NCBI RefSeq assembly: GCF_022549695.1
Contig: NZ_JAKZGS010000001.1
Coordinates: 186,001 to 250,000 of the forward strand
Length of the DNA stretch: 64,000 nt
From: Belliella calami
GTDB lineage: Bacteria > Bacteroidota > Bacteroidia > Cytophagales > Cyclobacteriaceae
Direction: 5' to 3'
This document shows, one piece after another, positions 18,053 to 26,960 of this stretch (position 1 is its first letter; every line of letters begins with the position of its first letter). Made by a program: the position numbers and the translations under genes. The notes under the pieces are model-generated. The model worked only from the letters and a program-made list of their open reading frames with translations, made no database searches and was not told the origin of the DNA.

Positions 18053-20368
18053 CTAAAAGATCAAAGTTACCGAAGTTCCTTCATTTTGGACGGAATCTAT
18101 CAGTATTTCACCTTCATTCAATGCGACAAATTTCTCTACTGTTACCAATCCCAATCCAAAACCCTCGGTATTTTGAGCATTTGAAGCTCTATAAAAGGAT
18201 TTGAAAATACTCCCAAGCTCAGACTTAGGTATTCCTATTCCGTTATCCTTGATGACAACATAGAGTGATTTATGTTTACCCATGACTGTAAGCAAAACGG
18301 GTTTGTTCTTACCATATTTTATAGCGTTGTCCAAGATATTTTCTATTACCCGCTGCATTAAGATTTTGTCCCAATTGATGGATTCGTCTTGAGAAAGGGT
18401 AGAATTGTATATCACATGATTTTTGAATCGTGACTTGCTGACGATTTCCTCCAAGAATTGATTGATATTGACTTCTATCAAATTCACAGGGAATTCTCCT
18501 TGATCCACTCTTTCAGATTCCAAAACTTTCACCACCAATTGATCCAAATTTTGTACTTCATTCTCCACACGGAGGAATTTATCCAAAATCACACTTCTGG
18601 ATTTTTCAACATCAATATCATTTTTCAAGTAAAATTTCCCAATATCAATACTTGATTTGATGATTGCCAAGGGCGTTTTAAACTCGTGTGAAACCAATGA
18701 AATGAATTGTGATTTGAAGAAATTGACCTCTTTTTCCTTTTCCAATGCCTCCCTTAGTTTGATTTCATGCTGAATCCTCGTGGTCGTATCCCTAGCGATC
18801 ACAGATATCTTACTCACTTCCTCGTCGCTATTGTACAACAAATCGAGTGAAACATCAATCCATTTATCAAGGTTATCAGTTTCTATCTTTTGTAAACTTT
18901 GATAATGCGCCTTACTAATCTTGAACTGTGGTTGGAATGTCTCTTCCACCAATCTGTAGATCAATGTAAAAGAATCTTTCCCTAAAATTTTCTTTACTGA
19001 AGGTGACATATATTCTATGGTCATATCCTTATTCAAAATCAATACGATATCACTCGTTTTCTCTAGGATATTGGAAAATAAAAATTCCTTCTCCTCTTTC
19101 TGCTTTATGATATTTTCCTTTTCGTTCTTCTCCTGAATGGCTTGTACGATCACATTGTAAAATGAAATCAAAGGCTTGAGTCTCTCGACTAAATTTTGGC
19201 TAAATCCTTTAGCCCTATTAGCCAATCCAATCATCGCAATGGTTTTGTCATCTTTGCAGATTGGAATACCCAAAAAATTGGAAAGGAATGGGTGACCAGA
19301 TGGCCGGGCAATTTTCCCAAACAAAGCCGAATCATTAATTATTACAACTTTTTGGGTTTTTATACATTGATCAATAAAATTGCCTGGATGATCAAACAAG
19401 AAATTATTCATCCTATACTTCTCAAATAAATTAAAAGATTCCTTAGAAAACTTTGAGATGTCAGACACTGCATCCAATTTCAGTAAAGGGTATTCTGAAT
19501 ATCTGTTTGTAATCTGGCCTATAAATCCCAATTCAGCACCAGACATTTTGAGGATAAATTCCAATAACTTCTTGAGAGTGACCTCATCCTGTTCATTGAT
19601 AAAAAACTCATTCTGAATTTGGACTAATCCGCTCAAAATTTCATTGTTCTTTTTCAATTCATACTCAGCCCTTTTTATTACTTCTATTGGCAAAATGTTG
19701 ATACCAACACACTTTTTCCCTTCGATTTCAATTTTGGAAAATTCCAAATCAAACCAATTGGGAATATCTTCTCCCAATAGCATCCTTGCACGAAGCTTAA
19801 ATTCTCTTTCGGAATCACTTAACCAATCTCTCACACTTTCAAATTCTTCGCGCCTGTTGAAAAACATTTCCAACTGGAAACTATTGGTCATTTTACTATA
19901 TGGAAAAGGAACCATGTCCAGCAGACATCCATTTGCAACCAATACATCCTGCAATTTTTCATCAAAAATTACATAAGGGTTTTTGATGTTTTCCAATACT
20001 TCCAAAATCGATGTGTTTTTATAAGTCAACCTCCTCCTACCTACCTTGAGTAAAAGAAAGCCCTTGATCTGCTTATTGACTTTATCCATCCAAAAAATAT
20101 CTTTCACCTCGTGCTGCTCACCATAAATGATCACATATCCTTCGTTTTTCACATCGTCCTGATGTGTAAGCTGTGATTTTTTTGAAGGAAAATTCGATCC
20201 TTCCAAATTGAGGAGATTTGACTCAAAAAACTTCAGATCACCAATTACCCTTAAAATATCATCCCCAAAACTAAAAACAAGACGCTGACTATGACTAACC
20301 AATTGGCCAGTTTCATAGTCAAAAGCATAATCTTCATTTTTTAGTGAACTTACTATCCCTTCTTCCAT
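18053..20368 (-). CDS. PAS/GAF-domain sensor histidine kinase
   Basis: This 771-residue protein has no signal peptide or obvious membrane segments, so it is probably cytoplasmic. In order it shows a PAS-like region (about 10-230), a GAF-like domain (about 250-420; GFIGQITNRYSEYPLLKL to GIPICKDDKTIAMIGLANR), a second PAS (about 435-545; SDIVLILNKDMTIEYMSPS), HisKA with the phospho-acceptor His in SLVSHEFKTPLAI, and an HATPase domain (N box ENILDNAIKYG, G1 DNGIGIP, G2 GFGLGL) reaching the C-terminus. It is transcribed divergently from the TPR histidine kinase at 20532. No response regulator is adjacent; the LytTR regulators 16 kb away are possible but unproven partners. Confidence 0.9.
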   Translation of the reverse strand: MEEGIVSSLKNEDYAFDYETGQLVSHSQRLVFSFGDDILRVIGDLKFFESNLLNLEGSNFPSKKSQLTHQDDVKNEGYVIIYGEQHEVKDIFWMDKVNKQIKGFLLLKVGRRRLTYKNTSILEVLENIKNPYVIFDEKLQDVLVANGCLLDMVPFPYSKMTNSFQLEMFFNRREEFESVRDWLSDSEREFKLRARMLLGEDIPNWFDLEFSKIEIEGKKCVGINILPIEVIKRAEYELKKNNEILSGLVQIQNEFFINEQDEVTLKKLLEFILKMSGAELGFIGQITNRYSEYPLLKLDAVSDISKFSKESFNLFEKYRMNNFLFDHPGNFIDQCIKTQKVVIINDSALFGKIARPSGHPFLSNFLGIPICKDDKTIAMIGLANRAKGFSQNLVERLKPLISFYNVIVQAIQEKNEKENIIKQKEEKEFLFSNILEKTSDIVLILNKDMTIEYMSPSVKKILGKDSFTLIYRLVEETFQPQFKISKAHYQSLQKIETDNLDKWIDVSLDLLYNSDEEVSKISVIARDTTTRIQHEIKLREALEKEKEVNFFKSQFISLVSHEFKTPLAIIKSSIDIGKFYLKNDIDVEKSRSVILDKFLRVENEVQNLDQLVVKVLESERVDQGEFPVNLIEVNINQFLEEIVSKSRFKNHVIYNSTLSQDESINWDKILMQRVIENILDNAIKYGKNKPVLLTVMGKHKSLYVVIKDNGIGIPKSELGSIFKSFYRASNAQNTEGFGLGLVTVEKFVALNEGEILIDSVQNEGTSVTLIF

Positions 20369-20505
20369 TTATCATATTTTTTCAAACTAAAATTGAAAAT
20401 ACTAAATTTTATTTATAGTTTATTCTTAAAATAAATCAATTTTTAATTACTTAAATAAATACAATTTATTACCTGTAAATAGTTTTATTTTAACCTATTC
20501 TAGCT

Positions 20506-20513
20506 TAAATTTG
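20506..20513 (+). promoter_or_regulatory. -7 element of the TPR histidine kinase gene
   Basis: TAAATTTG matches the Bacteroidota -7 consensus TAnnTTTG. It overlaps the TTG at 20511, so that TTG can hardly be the start codon and the ATG at 20532 is favoured. The -33 position holds TTTT instead of TTG, so the promoter is only partly matched. Confidence 0.4.
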
Positions 20514-20531
20514 AAGAACATTGATCCGCAA

Positions 20532-22451
20532 ATGGCTTTATCTACCTTATCATTATTCTGTTTATTAACAATAAATTTTACAGTTTTCGATTCAAGAAAT
20601 CCAATTGAAGAAAATACCCCAGAAAAAACGCTTCAAGAAATAAAAAATCCTCAATCTATCGAAGAAATCGATTCCTTGAACAACCATGCGTTTTCATTAA
20701 AGGGGAGTTTTCCGGATTCACTTTTTCTCTATGCTACTATCACTTTGGAAGCAAGCCGAAAAATTGATTATCAAAAAGGTATAGCTCATAGTTTATCAAA
20801 CTTTGGCGTATATCATTACCAAAAATCAAATCATGGACAAGCTTTAGATAATTATCTGAAAGCCAAAGATATTTTTACCAAAGAGAAACTTTTCAACAAA
20901 TCAGCGAGTACGAGCAACAATATTGGATTGGTCTATTTCAGAGAGAAGGATTACAAAAAAGCCTTGGAATACCACCAAGAAGCTATTGAAATGGCCGATG
21001 AAAATGAATCTATTACCAATGTTGCAAATTATAAATTAAATAAAGCCCTGGCATTGAATAAGCTAAATTCTTTTGAAGATGCATTACCTACCTACTTTGA
21101 AGCTATCAGGGATTTGGAAAAAACAGGGGAGAATATTTACATTGCAAACGCTTACCTGAATCTAGGAAATCAATTTGGTGCAAATGGCAAACTGGATTCT
21201 GTCAAAAAATATTTTGACAAAGGTCTTGAATTAGCTGAAAAAACCACTGATTCCGAAATCCTATCCTTTGCCTACACAAGTCAAATTAAGTATTATGTAG
21301 TCACGGCAAAACCAAAAGAAGCACTTCATTTTGCAGAAAAATCTCTTTCGAATGCATTGAAGTCTGGATCTATCAGCACAATTGCTGACGCTTACCACAC
21401 TATCGCCGGATTGCAGGAAGATTCGGGAAATGAAAAAGGGGCTTTGGAAAATATTCGCAACCACTACATTTATAAAGACTCTCTTCGACGAAACGAACAA
21501 ACGTTAGAAATCGGACGAATCGAAGCACAAAAAAATCTGGAAACAGAAAAAGCTTTGTTTGACTTGGAATTGGAAAACAACCAAAAAAGCAACCAACAAA
21601 AAGCCCTGATCATCAGCCAATTGATATTTTTGATATTTGCTATTGTGGGACTTTTTATTTTCGTTTCCAAAAACCTAAAAAAGTCCAAAGAAAAGAATCT
21701 ACTCCTCTACAATAAAAATACAGAAATAGCCAAACTTGCAGAAAATCTAAAGCAGCTAAACAACCATCAAAACCAAATTTTTGGAATTATCGGACATGAT
21801 CTCAAAGGTCCTATCAATTCATTGATAACAGTCACCGAAATGATCGCAGACAATGACTTGAGCCAAGAAGAGCTGAACGAAATCATGCCTCACATGAATA
21901 ATGAAATCCGGAGAGCTGGCTTGACTTTAGAAAACCTTTTGCACTGGGCACTCAGCCAAAAAGAAGGTGAGTCTATACATCCTGATATTTTCAATTTGAA
22001 AAAACTCATTATCGAAATAATCTCTTCGCTCCAATACGCCATCGATCACAAACAACTCAGTGTCAATCTAGATATTCCCGAAGAATTAAACCTCTATGCC
22101 GATCAACAAATGATAGAGATTTCGATCAGAAATTTGATTGCCAATGCAATCAAATTTACAAAAAAGAAGGGGGCTATAGCTTGCAAAGCTTATTCAGAAA
22201 ACAACCAAACGCTCATTATAATTGAGGACAATGGCACTGGAATAGATTCAGAAACGCTACAAAAGCTTAATCAAAACCAACTGATATCAAATTTTGGAAC
22301 CAATAAAGAAAAAGGGACTGGATTGGGGCTGGCTTTGTGTAAGGGATATATTGAAAAAAACAAAGGCACCCTTGAAATAAAAAGTAAGCCAGGAGTGGGA
22401 ACAAAAGTCAAGCTTATTTTTGAGTTACCGAAAGCAATGTCAAACCTTTGA
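20532..22451 (+). CDS. TPR-containing membrane sensor histidine kinase
   Basis: This 639-residue protein has an N-terminal signal or anchor segment (MALSTLSLFCLLTINF). Tetratricopeptide repeats follow (about 70-320; for example NIGLVYFREKDYKKALEYHQEA), predicted to be periplasmic. One membrane helix comes next (ALIISQLIFLIFAIVGLFIF), then a coiled coil, HisKA with His in GIIGHDLKGPI, and an HATPase domain (NLIANAIKFT, DNGTGI, GTGLGLAL). This layout is common in Bacteroidota kinases that sense envelope or nutrient state through protein-protein contacts. I chose ATG 20532 over TTG 20511 because a -7 element overlaps the TTG. A hairpin terminator overlaps the stop codon. No regulator is encoded next to it. 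Confidence 0.9.
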   Translation: MALSTLSLFCLLTINFTVFDSRNPIEENTPEKTLQEIKNPQSIEEIDSLNNHAFSLKGSFPDSLFLYATITLEASRKIDYQKGIAHSLSNFGVYHYQKSNHGQALDNYLKAKDIFTKEKLFNKSASTSNNIGLVYFREKDYKKALEYHQEAIEMADENESITNVANYKLNKALALNKLNSFEDALPTYFEAIRDLEKTGENIYIANAYLNLGNQFGANGKLDSVKKYFDKGLELAEKTTDSEILSFAYTSQIKYYVVTAKPKEALHFAEKSLSNALKSGSISTIADAYHTIAGLQEDSGNEKGALENIRNHYIYKDSLRRNEQTLEIGRIEAQKNLETEKALFDLELENNQKSNQQKALIISQLIFLIFAIVGLFIFVSKNLKKSKEKNLLLYNKNTEIAKLAENLKQLNNHQNQIFGIIGHDLKGPINSLITVTEMIADNDLSQEELNEIMPHMNNEIRRAGLTLENLLHWALSQKEGESIHPDIFNLKKLIIEIISSLQYAIDHKQLSVNLDIPEELNLYADQQMIEISIRNLIANAIKFTKKKGAIACKAYSENNQTLIIIEDNGTGIDSETLQKLNQNQLISNFGTNKEKGTGLGLALCKGYIEKNKGTLEIKSKPGVGTKVKLIFELPKAMSNL

Positions 22452-22474
22452 GGTTTCAAAAACCTCGAAGGTTT
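22442..22474. terminator. Bidirectional terminator, copy of an AACCTT hairpin family
   Basis: A 15-bp stem with one G-U pair and loop CAA is formed by arms 22442-22456 and 22460-22474 (AAACCTTTGAGGTTT and AAACCTCGAAGGTTT). It overlaps the end of the kinase gene and lies between convergent genes. Related hairpins occur at 63889-63963. Confidence 0.6.
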
Positions 22475-22510
22475 TAGCACAGAAATTCTCTCTTGATAAT
22501 TAGCATCTTT

Positions 22511-23242
22511 TCAAAGGTTTGGGAAATGGGTTTGAAAATAGGAAATGGCTTTTTCAAGATCCTCTGGAATATCAATTGCAATGGCTTGGTGGGTGGTGGG
22601 AACCATCTTAATTTTCACACCATGTTCCAAAAGTCGCAGCTGCTCTAGCATCTCGATTTGTTCCAATTTGGATTTTGACCAACTGGTAAACTGTAAAAGA
22701 GCATGCTTTTTATATGCATAAATCCCTACGTGTTTCCAATATTGAAAACCCTCAGATTTTTCCCTAATATAAGGAATTGGTGATCTGCTAAAATACATTG
22801 CATTGGAGTCTTGGTCTATGACCACTTTGACGGCATTAGGATTTTGGGCATCTTCAATGGAGATATTAAACATCATGGATGCCACTTGAACTGTCGGGTC
22901 GTCAAAAGCACTTATCAAATCACGCAATGACTTTTGATCTTGGAAAGGTTCGTCACCTTGCACATTTACGACAATGTCTGTGTCCATGTCACAAACAGCC
23001 TCAGCGATCCTATCAGATCCACTTTCATGGGCTGTGGTACTAAAAAACACTTGCCCTCCCACCTCTTCTATTTGCTTTTGGATCTCTTCATGGTCAGTCA
23101 CTACGATCACTTGATCAAAAAGTCCAGTCTCAAGTGTACTTAAATAAGTTCTTTGAATGACTGATTTCCCACACAATTCCTTTGTTAATTTAGCCGGAAA
23201 CCGTGTGGAAGCAAATCGAGCTGGGATTAGTGCTGTAATCAT
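22511..23242 (-). CDS. kdsB: 3-deoxy-manno-octulosonate cytidylyltransferase (CMP-KDO synthetase)
   Basis: This 243-residue protein activates KDO with CTP to CMP-KDO for lipopolysaccharide inner core synthesis in the cytoplasm. The N-terminal nucleotide-binding motif (IPARFASTRFPAKL), the segment VVTDHEEI, the ESGSDRIAEA region and the VVNVQGDEPF motif are all those of KdsB, and the length is normal. It is a single-copy housekeeping gene, here placed just downstream of the polysaccharide export operon but separated from it by 136 bases. The start is ATG 23242. Confidence 0.96.
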   Translation of the reverse strand: MITALIPARFASTRFPAKLTKELCGKSVIQRTYLSTLETGLFDQVIVVTDHEEIQKQIEEVGGQVFFSTTAHESGSDRIAEAVCDMDTDIVVNVQGDEPFQDQKSLRDLISAFDDPTVQVASMMFNISIEDAQNPNAVKVVIDQDSNAMYFSRSPIPYIREKSEGFQYWKHVGIYAYKKHALLQFTSWSKSKLEQIEMLEQLRLLEHGVKIKMVPTTHQAIAIDIPEDLEKAISYFQTHFPNL

Positions 23243-23378
23243 GTATCAGGGTAGTTTTTGGATTAGTGAACTTAGGCAAGGAACTAGAAAGAACAACACA
23301 GGATGCAACAATTTTCTAACTGTTCCAAATTGCATTATCCTGAACTTTGCTTTTCATAAGTTGCAAACTTACCAATAT

Positions 23379-25820
23379 TTATTTCACTTTGAAGTAAGAA
23401 ATGAATCTAATAAACCAATTTTTAGCTTGGCTTGGCTTTCTTTCATCTCCATAATAATTGTACATATATTTATTATTCTGCGAATAAATATAGGCGTTTC
23501 CATACCCATAATTGTACCCCTTGTAGTTGTAACCTGGATCCTCAATACCATTAAAAACCCCGTAGATATTCTTTACTTGCTTGTTGAGAAACAGGTCATT
23601 GATCATCACCAAGTGGTTCTTTAGTGTATAATCTTGCCTAACTACATATAAGTTCAGATCGAAAAGCCTGGTAAGATCTATCGTTTCGGAAACCAATCCC
23701 AATGGAGGAGTGTCAAAAACGACCATCTCAAAATTCTCCTCAAGATAAGCTAGAAATTCTTTTAGTCGTTGGGTTTGAAGAAGCTCAGCAGGGTTTGGGG
23801 GAATGATTCCCGACGGAACAAAGAAGAGGTTTTCACTGGATGTAGACACCACGATTTCATCCATCGAAGCCTTTCCTATCAAGAAAGTAGAAAGACCAAT
23901 TTTTTCTTTATGCCCAAAATAAGTTGCGATTTTTGGCCTTCTCAAATCCGCATCAATAACAACTGTTTTCTTTCCTCCCAAAGCCATAATTGCCGCCAAA
24001 TTTATAGAAGTAAAGGTTTTCCCTTCACCAGAAACGCTCGAAGTCACCAAAATCTTTTTTGAATTCTTGTCAGCTGCAATATAGTTGATGGCAGATCTGA
24101 GGGATCGAAAAGATTCAGCTACTGCTGATTTTGGATGCTCCAAGACTACCATGTTTGTAGCTTTGTCACTTTTGCCTATGATCGACAGTTGAGGAATCAT
24201 GAAATTCTTCTTCAAATCCCGCTGGTTTCTGATTCTCTTATCTAGGACATCCCTGAGAACTACAAAACCAAAAGGCAAAAAGAAGCCTAAAGCTATCGCC
24301 ATCAAATAATTGTTTTGCTTCTTTGGAAACACTAAGGTGCCTTTCTGGGCATAATCCATGATCGCATTGTCAGATACATTCGAGGCTTTTGCGATTCCTG
24401 CTTCTGCTCTTTTCTCCAGAAGGTAGGTGTAAAGGTTTTCCCGCAATCGATACTCCCTAAAAATACTGGCATAAACCGACTCCGACTCTGGAAGCCCAGA
24501 AAACTGCTCATCATAGGTCGCAATATTGGACAATACCAAAGCTTTTTTCTTCTTGGTGTTTTCGATCAAGTTCAATACATTTTCCAACAGTGCTTCCTGA
24601 ACTTTTTCCATTTGAACATCAATTTTCTTGATTTCCGGATGAATTTCATTGACGGATGCGAGCAATTTCCTTCTTTCCTGAGACAAAGTAACCAAAGATT
24701 GGATAAGACCATTGAGTAAAGGATCGGGAATACCCACTACCGAAGGGGCTATGATCTGGGAAAAATCACTGGTTTTTTGCTCCATGTATTCCTTCACCGA
24801 ATTGTAATAGGAAATTTGGAAATCAAGCTCTTGAACCGAATCATCCAATTTGTTGATTCTTCCCAAAACTTCAGAAAATTCCTCACTTACATTGATCATT
24901 TTATTCTTGACTTTGAAATTTTGGAGTTCTCGCTCCTTATTTTTCAAAGAATCCTCCAAAAAGCCAAGTTGCTCTTCGATAAATTTCAGGGTGTTTTCTG
25001 TATTTCTATTTTTCTCTTTCAGCTCTTGCTCTAAATGCGATTCCATCAGGGCATTGATATAATCCCTACCTTTGGGAACAACTGACGTAATCATCCTCAA
25101 CTCAAGCACAGAAGCACCTGAATTGACAAGTTTGATCTTGATATTTTCAGTCATTTTTTCCACCAAACTAGTAGGGCTTCTCAGTGTAAAAATAACCACA
25201 TCCCCCACTTTCCCAGGATTGATCAAGTGAACCTTAAACTTCATCTTCACACTTTCGATTTCCTCCCCAAATGTCAATACTTTGCCCAAAATAGCTCCAT
25301 CGACTTGTGCATATGCAGGATTAAAATCGAAGAAACTACCTACTTCAGGCTCTATTTTAAACGTTTTGTCAGAAAGGATGTGAAGCTGTAATGGAACATC
25401 CTGTATTTGCATATGGTCCCAATCCACTTCTACATGGATAGGAGTATTGTTATAAAGTTCAATGGTTTTGATGTTGGTCTTTGCAAAGTACTCTACATCA
25501 AAATGCAATTTGGACAAAGTCTCCCGAGCGAGGTTTTTTGAAGACAACATCAGGATTTCATTGTCAAGATTGTTTTGGTTGGAAAAAATAGCCGACCTAT
25601 CTAATATCCGTGTTTCTGGTTTGACAGTATCTCGGATGACCATTGTCCCATACACGGAGTACTTGTCTTCGGTATATCTATGGAAAAAAAAGGTAGCTAC
25701 AAGAAAAAAAACTATAAAAACCAAGTACCAAGGCCAAAACCTCAAGTACTTGGAAATCAAATAGCCAATTTCCATTTCACTCTCCTCGCTGTCAAGGTGG
25801 TTTATATCAAACTTTTCCAT
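23379..25820 (-). CDS. Polysaccharide co-polymerase / tyrosine autokinase (Wzc-like)
   Basis: This 813-residue inner-membrane protein has a Wzz-type chain-length domain with a first membrane helix (about 32-51, WYLVFIVFFLVATFFF), a long periplasmic coiled-coil region (about 270-460), and a second helix (about 500-520). A cytoplasmic BY-kinase domain follows: Walker A SGEGKTFTS, Walker A' VVIDADLRRPK and Walker B MVVFDTPPLG. The C-terminus is tyrosine-rich (about 10 Tyr in GYNYKGYNYGYGNAYIYS and following), the normal autophosphorylation tail. Wzc controls polymerisation and export of capsular or exopolysaccharide. It lies 3 bases downstream of the outer-membrane export gene, so the pair is an operon. 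Confidence 0.95.
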   Translation of the reverse strand: MEKFDINHLDSEESEMEIGYLISKYLRFWPWYLVFIVFFLVATFFFHRYTEDKYSVYGTMVIRDTVKPETRILDRSAIFSNQNNLDNEILMLSSKNLARETLSKLHFDVEYFAKTNIKTIELYNNTPIHVEVDWDHMQIQDVPLQLHILSDKTFKIEPEVGSFFDFNPAYAQVDGAILGKVLTFGEEIESVKMKFKVHLINPGKVGDVVIFTLRSPTSLVEKMTENIKIKLVNSGASVLELRMITSVVPKGRDYINALMESHLEQELKEKNRNTENTLKFIEEQLGFLEDSLKNKERELQNFKVKNKMINVSEEFSEVLGRINKLDDSVQELDFQISYYNSVKEYMEQKTSDFSQIIAPSVVGIPDPLLNGLIQSLVTLSQERRKLLASVNEIHPEIKKIDVQMEKVQEALLENVLNLIENTKKKKALVLSNIATYDEQFSGLPESESVYASIFREYRLRENLYTYLLEKRAEAGIAKASNVSDNAIMDYAQKGTLVFPKKQNNYLMAIALGFFLPFGFVVLRDVLDKRIRNQRDLKKNFMIPQLSIIGKSDKATNMVVLEHPKSAVAESFRSLRSAINYIAADKNSKKILVTSSVSGEGKTFTSINLAAIMALGGKKTVVIDADLRRPKIATYFGHKEKIGLSTFLIGKASMDEIVVSTSSENLFFVPSGIIPPNPAELLQTQRLKEFLAYLEENFEMVVFDTPPLGLVSETIDLTRLFDLNLYVVRQDYTLKNHLVMINDLFLNKQVKNIYGVFNGIEDPGYNYKGYNYGYGNAYIYSQNNKYMYNYYGDERKPSQAKNWFIRFISYFKVK

Positions 25821-25823
25821 AAT

Positions 25824-26636
25824 CTATAAATTCCCCCTAACTAACCCGAATATCAATAAACCAGAGGCCAAAAATGTAGCAAACAGCTGAAGACTTGAAG
25901 ACAAGTTATCTGCATTCCCCAACTGCCTGATTCGCATAGGCTCTAAGTATAAAATGTCATTTGGCTGGATAAAATAATAAGGCGATGCCAACAAAGCCCT
26001 GTCATGCAAATTGATTTGATGGATTTTGGTACCTCCATCATATTGGCGAATGATAAACAGCTTATTCCTTTTTGCAAGTATATTGGATTCACCTGAAGCA
26101 GCAAGCGCATCAAAGATCGTAGCCCTATTTCTCAATATCACATTCGTTCCACTTCTCCCAAACTCCCCGATAGTAGTGTATCGGATACCCGCTGTCCTCA
26201 ATTTCACAAAAACATCATCTTTGAAATAAGCATCAATAGCCTGCTGGACTTTCTCTTTGGCATCCTGCTCGCTCAATCCTGCTATTTGGATTTTTCCAAG
26301 TTTGGGCAATTCAATAAAGCCAGATTCATCGATGGAATAGCCTGTAAAAAAAAACAAATCTCCACCTGCCCCTGCACCCATCATCCCTCCTCGGATATTT
26401 CTTGTTCCCTGAAAAGTGAAAGCTTCTGTAAGCTCAGGATTGGAACTCGCAAAATCAATATCAACGATATCGAATGGTTGAAGGATGTATTTGTACTCTA
26501 CTTTGGCATATGGAATAAACTCATCAAGATTGATAACTTCGTTTTCTGGTAAATTCTGAAGGTAGGTGATTCTTTTATTGCTAATGCAAGAGCTTGCTAT
26601 TAGGATCAATAAAACTGTGTAAGCGAAATGCTTCAT
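25824..26636 (-). CDS. Outer-membrane polysaccharide export lipoprotein (Wza-like)
   Basis: This 270-residue protein carries a lipoprotein signal (ASSC, Cys17) and the polysaccharide biosynthesis/export domain (YILQPFDIVDIDFAS, then SIDESGFIELPKLGKIQIAGLSEQDAKEKV). A SLBB-type segment follows, and a C-terminal membrane helix (LFATFLASGLLIFGLVRG) forms the outer-membrane pore helix. It partners with the Wzc protein encoded 3 bases downstream to export the polymer. I prefer ATG 26636 (MKHFAYTVLLIL) to the longer start at 26693, because it gives a proper lipoprotein signal and lies downstream of a good promoter. Confidence 0.93.
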   Translation of the reverse strand: MKHFAYTVLLILIASSCISNKRITYLQNLPENEVINLDEFIPYAKVEYKYILQPFDIVDIDFASSNPELTEAFTFQGTRNIRGGMMGAGAGGDLFFFTGYSIDESGFIELPKLGKIQIAGLSEQDAKEKVQQAIDAYFKDDVFVKLRTAGIRYTTIGEFGRSGTNVILRNRATIFDALAASGESNILAKRNKLFIIRQYDGGTKIHQINLHDRALLASPYYFIQPNDILYLEPMRIRQLGNADNLSSSLQLFATFLASGLLIFGLVRGNL

Positions 26637-26664
26637 GAATGGGTGAGTAATTGTACTTTGAAAC

Positions 26665-26693
26665 CAAATATAGATAATAAAACAATATCTCAA
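26665..26693 (-). promoter_or_regulatory. Promoter of the wza-wzc operon
   Basis: On the minus strand TTG (26693-26691), an 18-base spacer and TATATTTG (26672-26665) match the Bacteroidota sigma-A pattern TTG-N19-TAnnTTTG. The predicted transcript starts about 25 bases before ATG 26636. The -33/-7 region overlaps the longer possible start at 26693, which supports the shorter protein. Confidence 0.55.
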
Positions 26694-26926
26694 AGTATTT
26701 TCAAAGGCTCATTTTCCACCTAAAAACACTCTCAAAAGAACCTAAAAATCAGTTGAAAACCCATACTACATTTCATATAAAATATTATGTTTTTCATCAG
26801 TAATAAACAGCAATTCTGAGTATTCAAAAAAATATGGAGACCCGATAAAAAAATCAAAAAAAAGATTGATTCTTTCTTTACAAGAGATAAGTGAAAAAAA
26901 CCAGATGTAAAGAAGCTAAATTCATA

Positions 26927-26956
26927 TTGCCCAAATAGGTATTGATAGTATATTTG
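26927..26956 (+). promoter_or_regulatory. Promoter of the GT-C gene, predicted leaderless
   Basis: TTG (26927-26929), 19 bases and TATATTTG (26949-26956) give an exact match to the Bacteroidota consensus. The ATG at 26961 is 4 bases beyond the -7 box, so transcription should start at or next to the start codon. Confidence 0.55.
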
Positions 26957-26960
26957 AATC

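Noticed and set aside
26637-26693. Longer start for the Wza-like lipoprotein
   Set aside because: It would bury the lipoprotein signal and overlaps a good promoter; ATG 26636 fits both.
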